Shown piece by piece: positions 52,201 to 64,000 of a stretch of DNA of 64,000 nt. The translations under genes were made by a program, and so were the position numbers. The notes below the pieces were generated by a model that was not told where the DNA came from, searched no databases, and worked only from the letters and a program-made list of their open reading frames with translations. Origin of the DNA: Opisthocomus hoazin (lineage: Eukaryota; Chordata; Aves; Opisthocomiformes; Opisthocomidae); NCBI RefSeq assembly GCF_030867145.1, contig NC_134420.1, positions 40,833,237 through 40,897,236 of the forward strand, in the 5' to 3' direction. Numbering within the stretch: position 1 is the stretch's first letter; each line of letters begins with the position of its first letter.

Positions 52201-53228
52201 TCCATGGCACAGAATCCTGTGCAGTGTTTTATGGACAGCTGAGCAGACCGCACCCTTTGCAAACTTCCATTACCCATCGTCCTTCTGGAAATCCGTTTTC
52301 TGTCCATCTGCAATGAAGGGTTTTCAATACTTGCTGCTCCTGCACATGGAGTTCAGTGGCTAAGTACACTTTTTCAATGGCATCAACCAACAAGTACTCT
52401 TGACATAACCCAGAAAATAAACAGAGACTTTCTTAAACCTTCACAAATATCCCTTACAGCTTCAATCATCCAAAGAGACACAGTACCATCTCTTGCCAAG
52501 ACGTTCACTACTGTTTCCATATGCTGTATTTCAGGGTCAGAATTCACCTCTGCTCATTTTTATGCCAATCTGGTTTGCAAAGCACTTTGAGATCATCAGA
52601 TGGAAGGTAATAAGTGACCAATATTTGAAATTCTGAAATCTTTAAGCATGCGAATAGTGATTTGAAAACCAAGTGAAATTGAAACCTTAATAAGGCTAGC
52701 TCAAAAAGTACTAAAAAACTCCATTTTACAGAAAAAAGTGTCACACCAAACTAGGACCCAACACTTAGGTTGTGTATTTACCCTCCATGCTTTTCCACTA
52801 TGCTTTATTCTCCTGCTCCATTTTGAATTCATAAAGTGACAGCATTTTTCGAACTGCCTTTTTTTCTTTCACCTATTGATTTATTGCAGCTACCCCCTGA
52901 GCTTGCTTCACTTTGTGAACAAGATGCAGGTAATTAAAGTGTCTAGAAACTAAAGTATGTGTGTACTTTGTTGCTTTTACTATAGCAACGCTTATTTACA
53001 GACTGACACCGAAACGCCCTACCACAATAAACTGAGAGCAAACAAACAGCTGCAGGCAACACCAGAAGAATAAGAGTGACAAGCACTGAACTGGCTACAA
53101 ATCCAAATAATACGGAAAAATAAACAAAGAAAAAACATGGTAGACCATTTAAAGCAATAAATAGTTGTATATTATTTCCCTTTCTCTTTAGACTGCAAAA
53201 ACAGGGGAAAAAAGTCTTAATTCAATTC
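49289..53228 (-). other. STXBP6: STXBP6 upstream intron, part 2
   Basis: No gene or dispersed repeat recognised. A25 at 49420-49444 is the main simple repeat. A donor-like GTAAGTGA on the minus strand near 50002-50009 has no matching acceptor or coding frame. Confidence 0.65.
49420..49444 (+). repeat. Poly(A) homopolymer, 25 bases
   Basis: Twenty-five consecutive A on the plus strand about 130 bases beyond the short CR1 fragment. CR1 does not end in poly(A), so the two are not linked by mechanism. Confidence 0.95.
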
Positions 53229-54112
53229 CAGAATCACAGAATAGTTTGGGTTGGAAGGGACCTTTAAAGGTCAACTAGTCCAAATCCCTCCACAATGAGC
53301 AGGGACATCTTCAACTAGACCAGGTTGCTCAGAGCCCTGTCCAACCTGGCCTTGAATGTTTCCAGGGAGGGTGCATCTACCACCTATCTGGGCAGCCTGT
53401 TAAAGAATTTCACCACCCTCACTGTAAAAAATTTCTTCCTTATATCTGGTCTAAATCTACCCTCTTCTAGTTTAAAACCACTACCCCTGTCCTATCACAA
53501 CAGGCCCTGCTAAGAAGTTTGTCCCACCTTTCTTATCAGCCCCCTTTAAGTACTGAAAGTCTGCAGAAAGGTTGAAGTGAGAGCCTTCTGTTCTCCAGGC
53601 TGAATAACCCCAACTCTCTCAGCCTGTTCCTTATAGGAGAGGTGCTCCAGCCCTTGGATCTTTTTTGTGGCCTCCTCTGGACCTGCTCCAACAGCTCCAT
53701 GTCTTTCCTGTGCTGAGGGCTCCAGAGCTGGACGCAGGACTCCAGCTGGGATCTCACCAGAGCAGACTAGAGGGGCAGAATCACCTCCCTCAAACCTGCT
53801 GGCCACGCTTCTTTTGATGGAGCCCAGGATACGGTTGGCCTTCTCGGCTGTGAGCGCATACTGCCAGGTCATGTCCAGCTTTTCATCCACCAGTACCCCC
53901 AAGTCCTTCTCAGCAGTGCTGCTCTCAATCCTTTCATCCCCCAGCCTGTATTGATATCTGGGGTTTCCCCGAACCAGCTGCAGGACCCTGAACTTGGCCT
54001 TGTTGAACCTCAACAGGTTCACACAGGTCCACTTCTAAAGCTTGTCCAGGCCCTTTTGGATGGTATCCCAACCTTCTGGCATGTTAACTGCACCACTCAG
54101 CTTGCTGTCATC
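53229..54112 (-). mobile_element. CR1 LINE fragment, degenerate
   Basis: A minus-strand CR1 of about 0.88 kb. The 3' tail is CAGAATCACAGAAT, then GGTTGGAAGGGACC. The 5' end falls abruptly at the catalytic FADD region (GATGACAGCAAGC). It matches the 18130-20421 copy best (shared [13 protein letters not shown] block), so it probably belongs to that subfamily, but with more decay. Confidence 0.9.
53325..54112 (-). pseudogene. CR1 ORF2 C-terminal fragment, frameshifted
   Basis: Only the segment C-terminal to the reverse transcriptase active site remains. The best frame (53546-54022, minus) reads [31 protein letters not shown] and [12 protein letters not shown] before a frameshift near 53800. A second frame (53536-53757) recovers [15 protein letters not shown] and LLEQVQRR. 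No function is possible. Confidence 0.8.
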
Positions 54113-57100
54113 TTCCCCTCTCCCTGCTTCCCTGGCTGTACACTTCAAAATAATCAACACAATGATGGCACATGCATTAAGGCAGTGTAATTTTTACAGG
54201 AAATAAATCATCAAAACCCACAAGAGTATGTCAGTGAATCTGATGATATGCGTATCTTCTGTAGTCATACAAAAAGGCTGTAAAGAAAGAGTGAAATAAA
54301 AGTACTCATGGCACGAACTGAGGAAAGGCAGCCTTCTACTACTGGTATGGAAACAAACAAAAACGGCCCCCACCACAAACTCTGGAACTCTTGTGTGCTT
54401 GTTAATACACAGAAAATTTATATCAAACATATATTCAAGAATAATTCAAAGTGGTTACTTCATAGCATTTACTGAAATTAACAACAAATGTATACTTCAT
54501 GTTATGAGAAATAATTTTTAGAACTCCAGGATTACAGCACACCACCATTGTACCTGAATGCATTTCAGTAGTACCATTTGAATGGCTTTGATTGTTTGTT
54601 TGTTTTGTTTTAACACAGTGAATGTCAATTGCTGATTAATTGGGTCAGTATCCTCTGAAAATCAAAACTAATGCAGAAAGACCTTTGGCAACATACTTCA
54701 ATTGTATAGAAAGACATGACTTCTCAAGTTTTGAACAGACACTCAAATCTGAGTATCTTAGCTTCACAGATATTTCCCATGTTACAAACAGCTACTCATT
54801 TTTCTTAATACTTTGATCCTACGTATGTTCACAGATCAAACATATCCAGTAGGAATATACCCTTCATTGGACTCTGCAGAAACATATTTGCACTGTGAGA
54901 AAAGCTTTCATTCTGTATTCTACATGACAAATTTCACACCTACAGCAGGCTGGATTTTATTCAAAGGTGCTATGTGCAGATAGCATTCAGTTACTGTATG
55001 TAGTATCTTAAGTTACCTGACATATGAAATACTGCACACAGTTCCTTTAATTAACATAAAAATTTCCCTGTAAGGGACCAGAGCAGAAACAAAAACCGAA
55101 ATACTTAGCATCTGAATACTATTACTATTACCAAGGTCCTCTGCAAAGCACTGAATCTCAGAGCACCCCTGTAAAATGTGCTTCTTTGAACTCAAATAGT
55201 TTTATTAACATAGAACTACTCTTGCCTGCCATTGTACAATCTTGCAATGGTAGAACTGAAAATCTGACTTAAATGACAGTTTTCTCCTATTTACTATTCT
55301 TTGGGAAAACTCTCCAAAGCATCAGTTGTCTCTTTACCAAGGCTAAATCTACCGTTTCCAACCATGGAGTTTCCCAGCCTTTAAAGGAAAAAAAGCCCAG
55401 AAACTCGTAAAAATTTATTGTATAGAGTAAAACATCAAAGAGGTTTAACAGTAGAAGACAAAGGAAAGCATGCACACTGTCAGCAAATAATTTTAACAGT
55501 TTTTATTTCTCCAATTTACGCTCCATAAGTCCCCAGCCATCAAGGAGTGAAATACACCTCTTTGAACAGTAATTTTAAAAGATATTTCACCAAAGAAAGG
55601 TCCGTCGGGGAGCATTTTGAGGCAGGACAGGGTTGTGCACAGGTAGGTCTCACTTTGATATGCAATAAAGGGACAGCTGAAAGATTTCCCTAACAGCTTC
55701 CATATCCCAGAACATAGACTATGCAAGTAGTGCAAACTTAAGGTGAAGATCACCCCTGCAAATTGGAAGTTTACCTAAGCCATGTCTTCAGAACTTTACA
55801 CAAAAGGCTAACTTTCCAAAGTCACAAGTAGAAGTGATTTATGATGATATGCTTAAACAATTGAGTATTTTGAAAAGGTACATTCTCAGGCTGCTCAACT
55901 GAACAAAAGCTAAGCATCTAAAATCATAAGACATCCAGTATGTTGTCAGGAAAGTTGAAAGCTGCTGTGGCAGATGCATGACTGTGAAACTATGAAAACC
56001 TAACCTGAATGTGCCCCTGGCTATTAGTTAACAGATGAAATTTCAAACCACAGAAAAACCTGGAAACGGGTTTAATACACAACTGCTGACTCATAAAATA
56101 TGAGAAAAATATATACCCTACAGGCACAGAAATGTTTAAAAAAAAAATCTAGAAATAACTTACAAATTTTAAATAGAAAAAAGTATCTTAAAAACCTTTT
56201 AAAGATTTACTATGCTAATGTAACATTAATTTTTAATTTGCAGTAACATTTTACTGATTATAGTATCTCTTCCTTTGGGAAAATTGTTCCTCTGAAAATT
56301 ACTCAGAAGAATGGTCTATACTGCCAGTGGCATAAAAGGAATTTTCTTTATTTATTTATTTTAGAACACAAAAAATGAGCTACTCAACCTTATTTCTTTG
56401 CATGTTATAGATCCTGACAGCAAGAGGCCTTTGCAGCTGACCGGCTGTTCACTGACCTTATTATTCTACTGTACTGTACATATTGTACTGCACTATTATG
56501 AGGGACAACATCCTTTTTACTACATTTCATTAAATCAAAGAAAAACCACTGTTAATATTCCACACCAACCCCCAAAAAAGAGAGAAACTCCTTACTACCT
56601 TAGAGACACGTTATTAGTTATAATTAAAAAACCTGTTTCCAGTAATTGCAATCATCACTAGCAATGTGTTTACTAAACATTAATAAGATCATAATTTCCT
56701 TTTCATTTTTATCAATCAGGATTTTTAAAACCCATGTAACGCAGGAATGTTTCACAGCAATATTTTCACGTTCTACATCTGACAGGATTCACTGTTTGCT
56801 CCTCAGCAGATTAACAGTTTGTCAATAGGTCAGTTGGGCTGTAGCTATGTTTGACCTGCCTGAGGAGACAACTGTTTCCAAAGAAAAACAGAACACAGGA
56901 AACAGACCACTGGCAAAAGTACTAAAAACACGTAAACAGATAAAAGTCTCTTATACTTTTGTTATTTTACATACTACTGTCACTATGTTCCTCCCCTTTG
57001 TACTTTATGCAACCCCCTCCCCCTCAAAAAAAAAACCACCCACCAAAAAACCTCAAACAAAAAATCTTAAACAAACACCAACCCACAATTATTTTCTCCT

Positions 57101-60100
57101 CTTTAGCTTGGCTCGTAAGAAAGTACTTTTCAGGTTAACAGACTCATGAGAACCTTCTAAGCACTGTGATTCTACCAAAATGAATATAGAGCAGAGAAGG
57201 AGAACTAACAGACCCAAAGGTAATGCAATAATTTTTGACACATCAAGTAATGTGTTAAGTGGCCAGACCTAAAGTCATAGCTGAAACATGAAGTGAAGCC
57301 AGAAGAGAAAAGAAATTTGAGTTCAGAAACATTTTAAAGTTTCATTTTGGATTCCAGGTCAATAGTGAAGTGCTATTTAACAAGTCCGTACAGATTGGAC
57401 CAATTTTGTCCACTGTAAATGCCAACAACAGAAGCTACTACAGATGTACGTTCCAATCTCCCTGTACCAAGCACCGATTACCATCGTCAAAGCCCCCAAA
57501 CAAAAAAGGACAAAAAAAAAAAATCATTAAAATACATGGACCCCAAAAGCAAAAATCTCCTTGATAACATTAATAAGTTAAAGAGAAACCCAAAGAACTG
57601 ATTAAACAATGAAGTCAGAACTTTCAAAAAAGTTATTTTTATACTATACATTAGTGGTCACCATTCGATTTAACACAAATAGGAGGCATTCAGTAGTACA
57701 GCACCCAGGTGCTATACCATGCACTTATTTCAACTGCCAAAGACAATTTTGATACTGTCTAGCAGATTTTACTGATAGCTATTTTTCCTGAAAGCTTAAA
57801 AAAAGTGACTCTCTCCCACCTCCAATAAGATGCAACCACAAAAGTCCTTTTCCTCCTTCACAGGGCAAGAAATTGCACACTGTTTTTAATACTTCCAATA
57901 TATAGACTAAAATGCAAGACCCTGTTTTTTTAGAGATTGAACAATAGTATCAAGAGATAATTAGTGAAACGTACACCTGAAGAGCTGCAAAAGAAGACAT
58001 CAATATCATTTTTTTATGAACTGAGTTGGCCTTTTGAAGGGTTATTAACCATCCCTACGTAGGGCCAATTGAGCTAATGTCTCAGGTCCTCTCAATTAAG
58101 CTTTATGGACGGGGGATGCATACTAATACCTGGTTTGAAACAGACAGCAGATTCACATTTGATTACTGTATTATTATCTAAGCTTGGTCTGCTGTGGCAT
58201 GCTTCATGGCAAAACCTCTTCCTCAGAAAAGTATAAAATGTGCTGAAACTGTTACACATCTAGCCCATACATCTGCTCTGCAAAACAAAACAACAAAAAA
58301 CCCAACTAAAAAAAAACAAACAAAAAACCCAAACCAGAAATAAAACCATGTATGTTAAAAGCACTACTACTTGCTTTTTATTAAAAAAAAAAATCTGAAC
58401 AAGAGGATTTTTATATAGTAAATAAGTATGAATTCTGTGGCTGGAAGTTTGTGTTTTGCGTGACTGAACTGGATCACTTTCCTACCAGAAAACTGCCAGT
58501 GAAAGTATAAATGAATTGACAGTACACAAAAGATTAGGTAAAGGAAACTCACACACACAGGAAAGTGTGTTTTCCTTAAAGCAATATCCATAGTGTTCCT
58601 GGACACAGTATGCGAGTATCAGTCTTCAAGACGCAAAAACCAATTAAAACAAGTGTGCAACATGAAGAAAGCATAGATCATGGAAACTAAGGATCTTAAA
58701 TATTTAAAATAGTTTCACTGTCTAGCAAAAGTTACAGAACTAGGCCATTCAGTAGTTCAAACTTGTGCCAGCAGGTGTGCCCCCTTCACTTACAGTCATG
58801 CTGTGATTGTTGGTATGTGAACTATAATGCAGTGGAGCTACCTGCTGTCTTGGTGGGTGGCCGCAGAGAGGACATTAGTATTACTGCAATCAAATTAGAA
58901 AAGAATTATTTCCACACACAGTCACATGTCAGGAGAGGAAAAATACAATGCTACAATAGGGCAAAAGCAGCCCTAATCCATGGTAGTATCTGTAGAACAA
59001 GTAAATCCCCAAACCAGGAGAAATACAGTAGTACCACTTTAAACTGAAGGGGTGAGGAGGAAAGCTGCGTATGAAGAAATGCTGCAAAAAGCCCCAACAA
59101 CCTTCATTTCACTGAATGTCTCATTACACGAAAAGTGTCTGAACATAGAGTACTGATAGTACAAGCACCACTATCACACCTTGTAGAATTGTTCCTACTG
59201 TTGTCACTATGTATTCATTGCAGAATGCAATGAGAGGGATTTATTTTAAAATGGATGAACTGTTCATTATGTCTCCCTGTACTTAATTCTTCTGACTGAT
59301 TTACAGCTTCTTTGTGGTAAGAACTGAGGTGCAGACCAGCATACGATCAGGCAAATTCGGTACCTGGCAAGACGGTTAAGATATGAAAAAAAGCAACATA
59401 TTTCAGCAGGTTTTCTACTAGCATGTGTTTGATCTCTAAACTCAACCACCTTTAAAGAGACGCACAATCTGCAAACTGAAATTTGACAGTACAGCTTTCT
59501 TGCCTCATGACTTTTATTGTCTCAGGACCAATTTTTTCAGTCCTTTGCAGTGCATTGGAGGTAACAGGGTGGATAGCCTATACCACACTACCTGTTTTAC
59601 AAGAAACTCTCTGGAAACATGCTAACTATGGAAAACACATTTTGTTTCTTCCAGCCAGACACCAGAAGAAACACCAGATGAAAATAATTATTCTGTAAAT
59701 TGGGAGTCCCTAAACTAGACTACTTACTTTTTGTGTCTCCAGTAATCTAGCAAGAAGGCTCAGCATGCTTGCTGCAGAAGTAACGAAAAAATGGGTAATT
59801 TGTGTTCACTTTCATACATATATTGCAACTCAACCTAAAGCAAAACACATTAGGTCCACCCATTCTAGACTAAGGTTCAGAAACATGTCAAATAAAACCA
59901 CATTCAACCAACAGTTACAGAAGGAATACATAACAGCCATCATTGAAAAATGAAGTAAGCTTCACATACCAACTTTAATAAGACTTCACTGTGGAAATTC
60001 CTCATGAGGGAGTTCAATATGGGAGGTTAAAATCAAATGCAATTTCCCTCACAGCACAATATTGTTACAATCTTGCCACACTTCACTGCTAAATTTTGGA

Positions 60101-60487
60101 AAATATAAGCAACAAATTTATGACTGACCAGTGATACTTTTGGCAATACTTATCAGGACCAAAGAAAATCAGTTGATAGAAACTACTTCTTGATAGAAGC
60201 TTCCCTCTCTCACTACATGCCTTGCATTTACCAGCATCCTAGTTCTTTGTAACGTACCTGTCATTGAAAGCAAAGTTAATTTAGGACTAAGTGAGACCTC
60301 CAAACCCAATCTTCAGAGAAAAAAAAAAAAAGTGTCCACTGATGCACTGGTATCAGTGACAACCTTGGGAAGCACCCAGCATGTTCATAAAGAGATTTAA
60401 CCTAGATTCAATAGTTTCCTCTTCCTCCAGAAACTTGTTTTTGCTTGTTCCAATTCCAAATTCCATTACGCAGCTTTAAAGCAGCCA
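54113..60487 (-). other. STXBP6: STXBP6 upstream intron, part 3
   Basis: AT-rich, without recognised dispersed repeats. A/C-rich low-complexity patches lie at about 57010-57090 and 58278-58345. No amisyn N-terminal exon was seen. Confidence 0.6.
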
Positions 60488-60950
60488 GACATGGCCTGCT
60501 GGAGCGGGTCGCAAACATGATCCGAGTGCTGGAACACCTCTCCTAGGAGGAAAGGCTGAGGGAGTCGGGCTTGTTCAGCCTGGAGCAGAGAAGGCTCCAG
60601 GGAGACCTGATTACAGCCTTCTAGTACCTGAAGGGGGCCTACAAGAAAGCTGGAGAGGGACTACTTACAAGGGTGTGTAGTGACAGGACAAGGGGTAAGG
60701 GATTCAAGATGAAAGAGGGTAGATTTAGAGTGGATATAAGGAAGAAATTCTTTACTATGAGGGTGGTGAGGCACTGGAACAGGTTGCCCAGAGAAGTTGT
60801 GGATGCCCCCTCCCTGGCAGTGTTCAAGGCTAGGATGGACGGGGTTTTGAGCAACCTGGTCTAGTGGAAGGCATCCCTGTCCAGGGCAGGGGGGTTGGAA
60901 CTAGAAGATCTTTAAGGTCCCTTCCAACCCAAACCATTCTACGATTCTAA
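60488..60950 (+). mobile_element. CR1 LINE 3' fragment, plus strand
   Basis: About 460 bases of CR1 in the plus orientation, opposite to STXBP6. It starts in the ORF2 C-terminal region (CTGGAGCGGGTC...) and ends AAGGTCCCTTCCAACCC then ATTCTACGATTCTAAG. The remaining frame at 60673-60864 encodes [26 protein letters not shown], matching the copy at 36310-37940. An upstream stop (CTCTCCTAGGAGG at about 60540) breaks the frame. Confidence 0.9.
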
Positions 60951-61061
60951 GCTGCTGCTGTACACAGCACTCACATTGCTGAAACATTTGCGATTTCATG
61001 ACAGACTACTTTGTCTAAACACACTGGAGTTCCTCTACTGCTGGCTGCTCATTTGTACAAT

Positions 61062-62110
61062 TTAGAGTCACATAATTGGAACAGACCTCTTGAGGTCACC
61101 TAGTCAAACCCCTGCACAAAGCAGGGCAAACATTAACGTTCAGTGAAGTTGCTTAAAGGCAAAATATAGTAAAACTAAGTGCATAACTTCACTTTCCCAC
61201 AGTGATTTTAATTTTCTTTTCCCTTTTAACTGATTGGGATTTCCCTGATTATGACTTGTCACCATTGCCTCATATTTTTCTTCTGTACACATTTAAGAAG
61301 AATCTACTTCTACCTTCTCTGCAACCATGAAACATTTAGTGAGTGGAAGGCTGCAATTAGATTCCCCCTGGCCTTATCTTCTCTCTTGATATTTTCTAAA
61401 TAAAACCAGTTTCCTCAGTCTCTCCTCCTTTCATATGCTACAGCTTCCTAAGTATCTTGGTTGACTTGTGCTACACTGGAATTTAACAGTACACGCCTTA
61501 CACTAGGAGGCTGAAAACAGGCTGTCAGATGCAGTCCCTTACGCCCACCAGAGGAGAATAATTGCTCCTGCTGATCTGCAGGCTATGATCATGCTAACAG
61601 AGCTCAACATGCAGTTCACCTTCACTGCTGAAAGGGTGGTCCACCAACCCCCATCCAGCCCATTCCCACGAGGCTGCTCGCAACTCAAGCAGATGGCCCC
61701 CAGCCCGAGCAGTGGGTTATTCCAGCCCAAGTGCAAGACTTTGCATTTGTCTTGGCTGAACATTAAGAAGTTCCTGTCATTCCATTCCACCATTTAGAGT
61801 CAGCTCACAAGAAGTCCTGTCTCCTTCCCTGCGTATCGACTATTCCTCTCCAATTTGGTATCACCTGCAAACCTGAGGGAAGCACAGCACATCCCATTGT
61901 CCTGGTCACACACCAGGACATGAACCAGGATTGGCTTCAGTACCAGCCTCTGCACCATGCCACCAGCAGCTGGCCAGGTAGACTCCGGAACCACTGAGGA
62001 GAAAGAGTCACACCTTTGAGTCCTGTGGCCTTCCAGTGCTTTCCCTCACCTCGCACCCACCTCTCCAAGTTACCCCACCTGCCTGCAAGGACGGAAAGGC
62101 AGAGCACTGA
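61062..62110 (-). mobile_element. Older CR1 LINE relic
   Basis: A minus-strand CR1 copy of roughly 1 kb with heavy divergence. The 3' end has the AGTCACATAATTGGAACAGACC and GAGGTCACCTAGTC blocks. Translated pieces include [12 protein letters not shown] (61539-61793) and FAGDTKLERN (61800-61994), the latter being a decayed FADD box with Gly for the first Asp. Similarity fades by about 62110 (CCTGCAAGGACGG). Its divergence suggests insertion long before the copies at 891 and 49115. Confidence 0.8.
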
Positions 62111-64000
62111 AAGCTGTGCTACACTTCTACATGACTACGTTCCCATAGGATAAGTGGGTAATATTAGATTTACTTGAGGATTTATAATTTCCACTACAAG
62201 CATCAATACATCAATTTACTGTTGTAATGCAAAACAGTGAGCAAGAGATCACCTGTCTTTTGATATTAGTTTTATATAATACGTTATTTTTACCCTCACC
62301 AATATTCTACTTTAGCTCTACTTAATTATTGAAGGCTCAGGGCCTAACACTTAAAATCAGATCAATTATATAACACCAAACATAGTGTCTAAGGGCCCAG
62401 CACTGAGCAGATTAGCAAATGAAATTAGATTTGCAAATTTCAATTTAAGTAATATTTACATAAGCTTATAGTGAAAGCTTCAACGGACTCTAAAAATACA
62501 TAGGAATTATGCACCTATTACTCAGAAATAACTGTATTATTCAACTTAATTTCCCTCTTAGCTGGTGTCAGCATTTTCTTCTGATCAAATTCTATATTCT
62601 TAACTGGTATGCCACAGCCATTTTTAGTGTGCTGACTACTCTGTAAAAACTGCAAGCATATTAAAGTGAGAGGGAGGATTAAGAAAAGAAAAAACTCACA
62701 ATATTTCCACCAAATTACCCATTCCTCCACTGTTTCCCATTCAAATTTAAATTCATATCAAGAAACAGAAGACTCTCCAAACACCTGGACTTACAACTGG
62801 AATTTCACATACAACTAACCAAGTCCTATTTCTTGTATAGAATCTATTACTATGAAAGTTACACGCATTTTTGCATTTGTATTTGCTTTTTTAAACATTT
62901 TTTTGGCTTGGTTATGACTTTTTGGAGTTTCTTGTTCTCTGCTTTACATAGCCCTAAACCAGACAACTCCCATCCTGAAATCAAAGCTCCTGTGTCCAGT
63001 CTTATATTATATGTATAGTAGAGCATTCACTTGATTTTCCTGTTCTCTAATACACAGTATTAATATATCCTGTTATTCTAAGCCTCATTGCTTGTAAATT
63101 TGCTGTTAATAGCTTCTTCCCACTGCATAGTTTCGAGCCAAAAATCACCGTGTTGGCTTGTCTGCTGCCTAGCCTAAGAAGGCTATGCTGTAATTACCCT
63201 GTTAGAGCCTTCCATAAATCCCCATTGATAAAACCAGTTAAATGGTGCAGCAAAGAATAAAATATATCTGCTGTCTTTACCGTACCTTGCTTAGTTTAAA
63301 TGTATCAATGTGTTTCTCAAGGGCTTGAAACTACACTGAAATTTGTTACTTAAGATGTGAACAGAATGGCTTTGAATTTTAACTACAGTAGTGATAGTAA
63401 TAACTCCATAGCTTCTTCAGTTTCCTTAAGCCTTTACCCTCTGCCTAATAAAATTCTTTCAAAGCTCACTGAAAGTCTTAAACATACTAAACCCTTACAG
63501 TAGTAGTTGAAGAGACCAGTAATTAGCCATGTTCTCTTCAAAAGACAACAGTTTGCCTTTTTAAAATAAAAAGTCCAATACAAAATTATTTTATAAAAAT
63601 TATAATAAAAATGCAGTTGCATTTCCTAAATTACTAATAGGTGCAGACAAACCAAACAAGTGGCACTGTGTCCTGAGTGATGAATTCATGATACAAATCA
63701 GTATCACTGCAACACATGCGCTTGTATTCAGCTTTGGCAATTCGGAAAGTAAATTCTGAACATTGATCAAAAGCTACATCACAGTAACTCACTAAGGTAT
63801 TCCCTGAAGCAGAAATGTAAGCATCACAAGCAGAAAACTTCTTCTATAAGAATGTATTTCTAGAGGTTTTTAATGCCTAAATACCACTTGAAGAGTTGAA
63901 CCAGGACTTATTTCAGAGCATAGCTATTTCATATGAAAGCCACAGAAAGGTTATTTCTAATAAACAGATGTCACACTGCTCTCCCCCTTACCCTAACCAT
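62111..64000 (-). other. STXBP6: STXBP6 upstream intron, part 4 (to window end)
   Basis: AT-rich, no gene or dispersed repeat recognised. A short inverted repeat lies at 62420-62442. Assignment to the STXBP6 intron is an inference from the missing first exons. Confidence 0.5.

Noticed and set aside
56330..56360. GGAATTTTCTTT on the plus strand, considered as reverse complement of a Lys-rich amisyn N-terminal segment
   Set aside because: Neighbouring bases do not translate to the expected residues and there is no splice site.
1..64000. CRISPR arrays, bacterial operons, tRNA or rRNA genes
   Set aside because: No regularly spaced repeats, cloverleaf-like segments or rRNA blocks were seen; everything points to animal nuclear DNA.

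Overview
This window is vertebrate nuclear DNA, almost certainly from a bird. It is AT-rich, gene-poor and intron-dominated. Its interspersed repeats are CR1 LINEs with the avian ATTCTRTG-type 3' ends, plus one LTR of a family I recognise from avian ERVL-type elements. There are no bacterial-style genes, operons, ribosome binding sites, CRISPR arrays or RNA genes that I can support. The species cannot be fixed from this sequence.

The one host gene is STXBP6 (amisyn) on the minus strand, so transcription runs from high to low coordinates. Four coding exons were placed by translation, GT/AG splice sites and continuous codon phase: 41497-41627, 39539-39704, 12015-12172 and 8160-8183. Joined in that order they encode the last ~159 residues of a ~210-residue protein: the later part of the N-terminal PH-like region, then the C-terminal R-SNARE-like coiled coil ending in a terminal cysteine. 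The exons for the first ~51 residues and the promoter were not found and probably lie beyond 64000. A long AT-rich 3' UTR should run downward from 8159. Candidate poly(A) signals lie at 7800-7805, 5386-5391 and 4972-4977.

Layout by region: 1-890 unassigned; 891-3180 5'-truncated CR1 with a 749-codon open frame covering the reverse transcriptase; 3181-4950 unassigned flank; ~4950-8159 probable 3' UTR; 8160-8183 last coding segment; 8184-12014 intron; 12015-12172 SNARE exon; 12173-39538 a 27-kb intron holding a frameshifted CR1 (18130-20421), an old CR1 relic (20490-20825), a solo ERVL-type LTR (24495-25012) and a plus-strand CR1 (36310-37940); 39539-41627 two exons and their intron; 41628-64000 upstream intron holding four more CR1 pieces (49115-49288, 53229-54112, 60488-60950, 61062-62110).

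CR1 makes up roughly 9 kb of the 64 kb. Six of the eight CR1 pieces and the LTR lie in the same orientation as STXBP6; two CR1 copies are opposed. I saw no convincing previously undescribed system. The points most worth checking are the unusually intact CR1 reverse transcriptase frame, a serine replacing the aromatic residue of the catalytic FADD box in the second large CR1, the sense-oriented LTR in the large intron, three G-rich tracts, and a small spliced-looking plus-strand segment near 28.3-28.6 kb.
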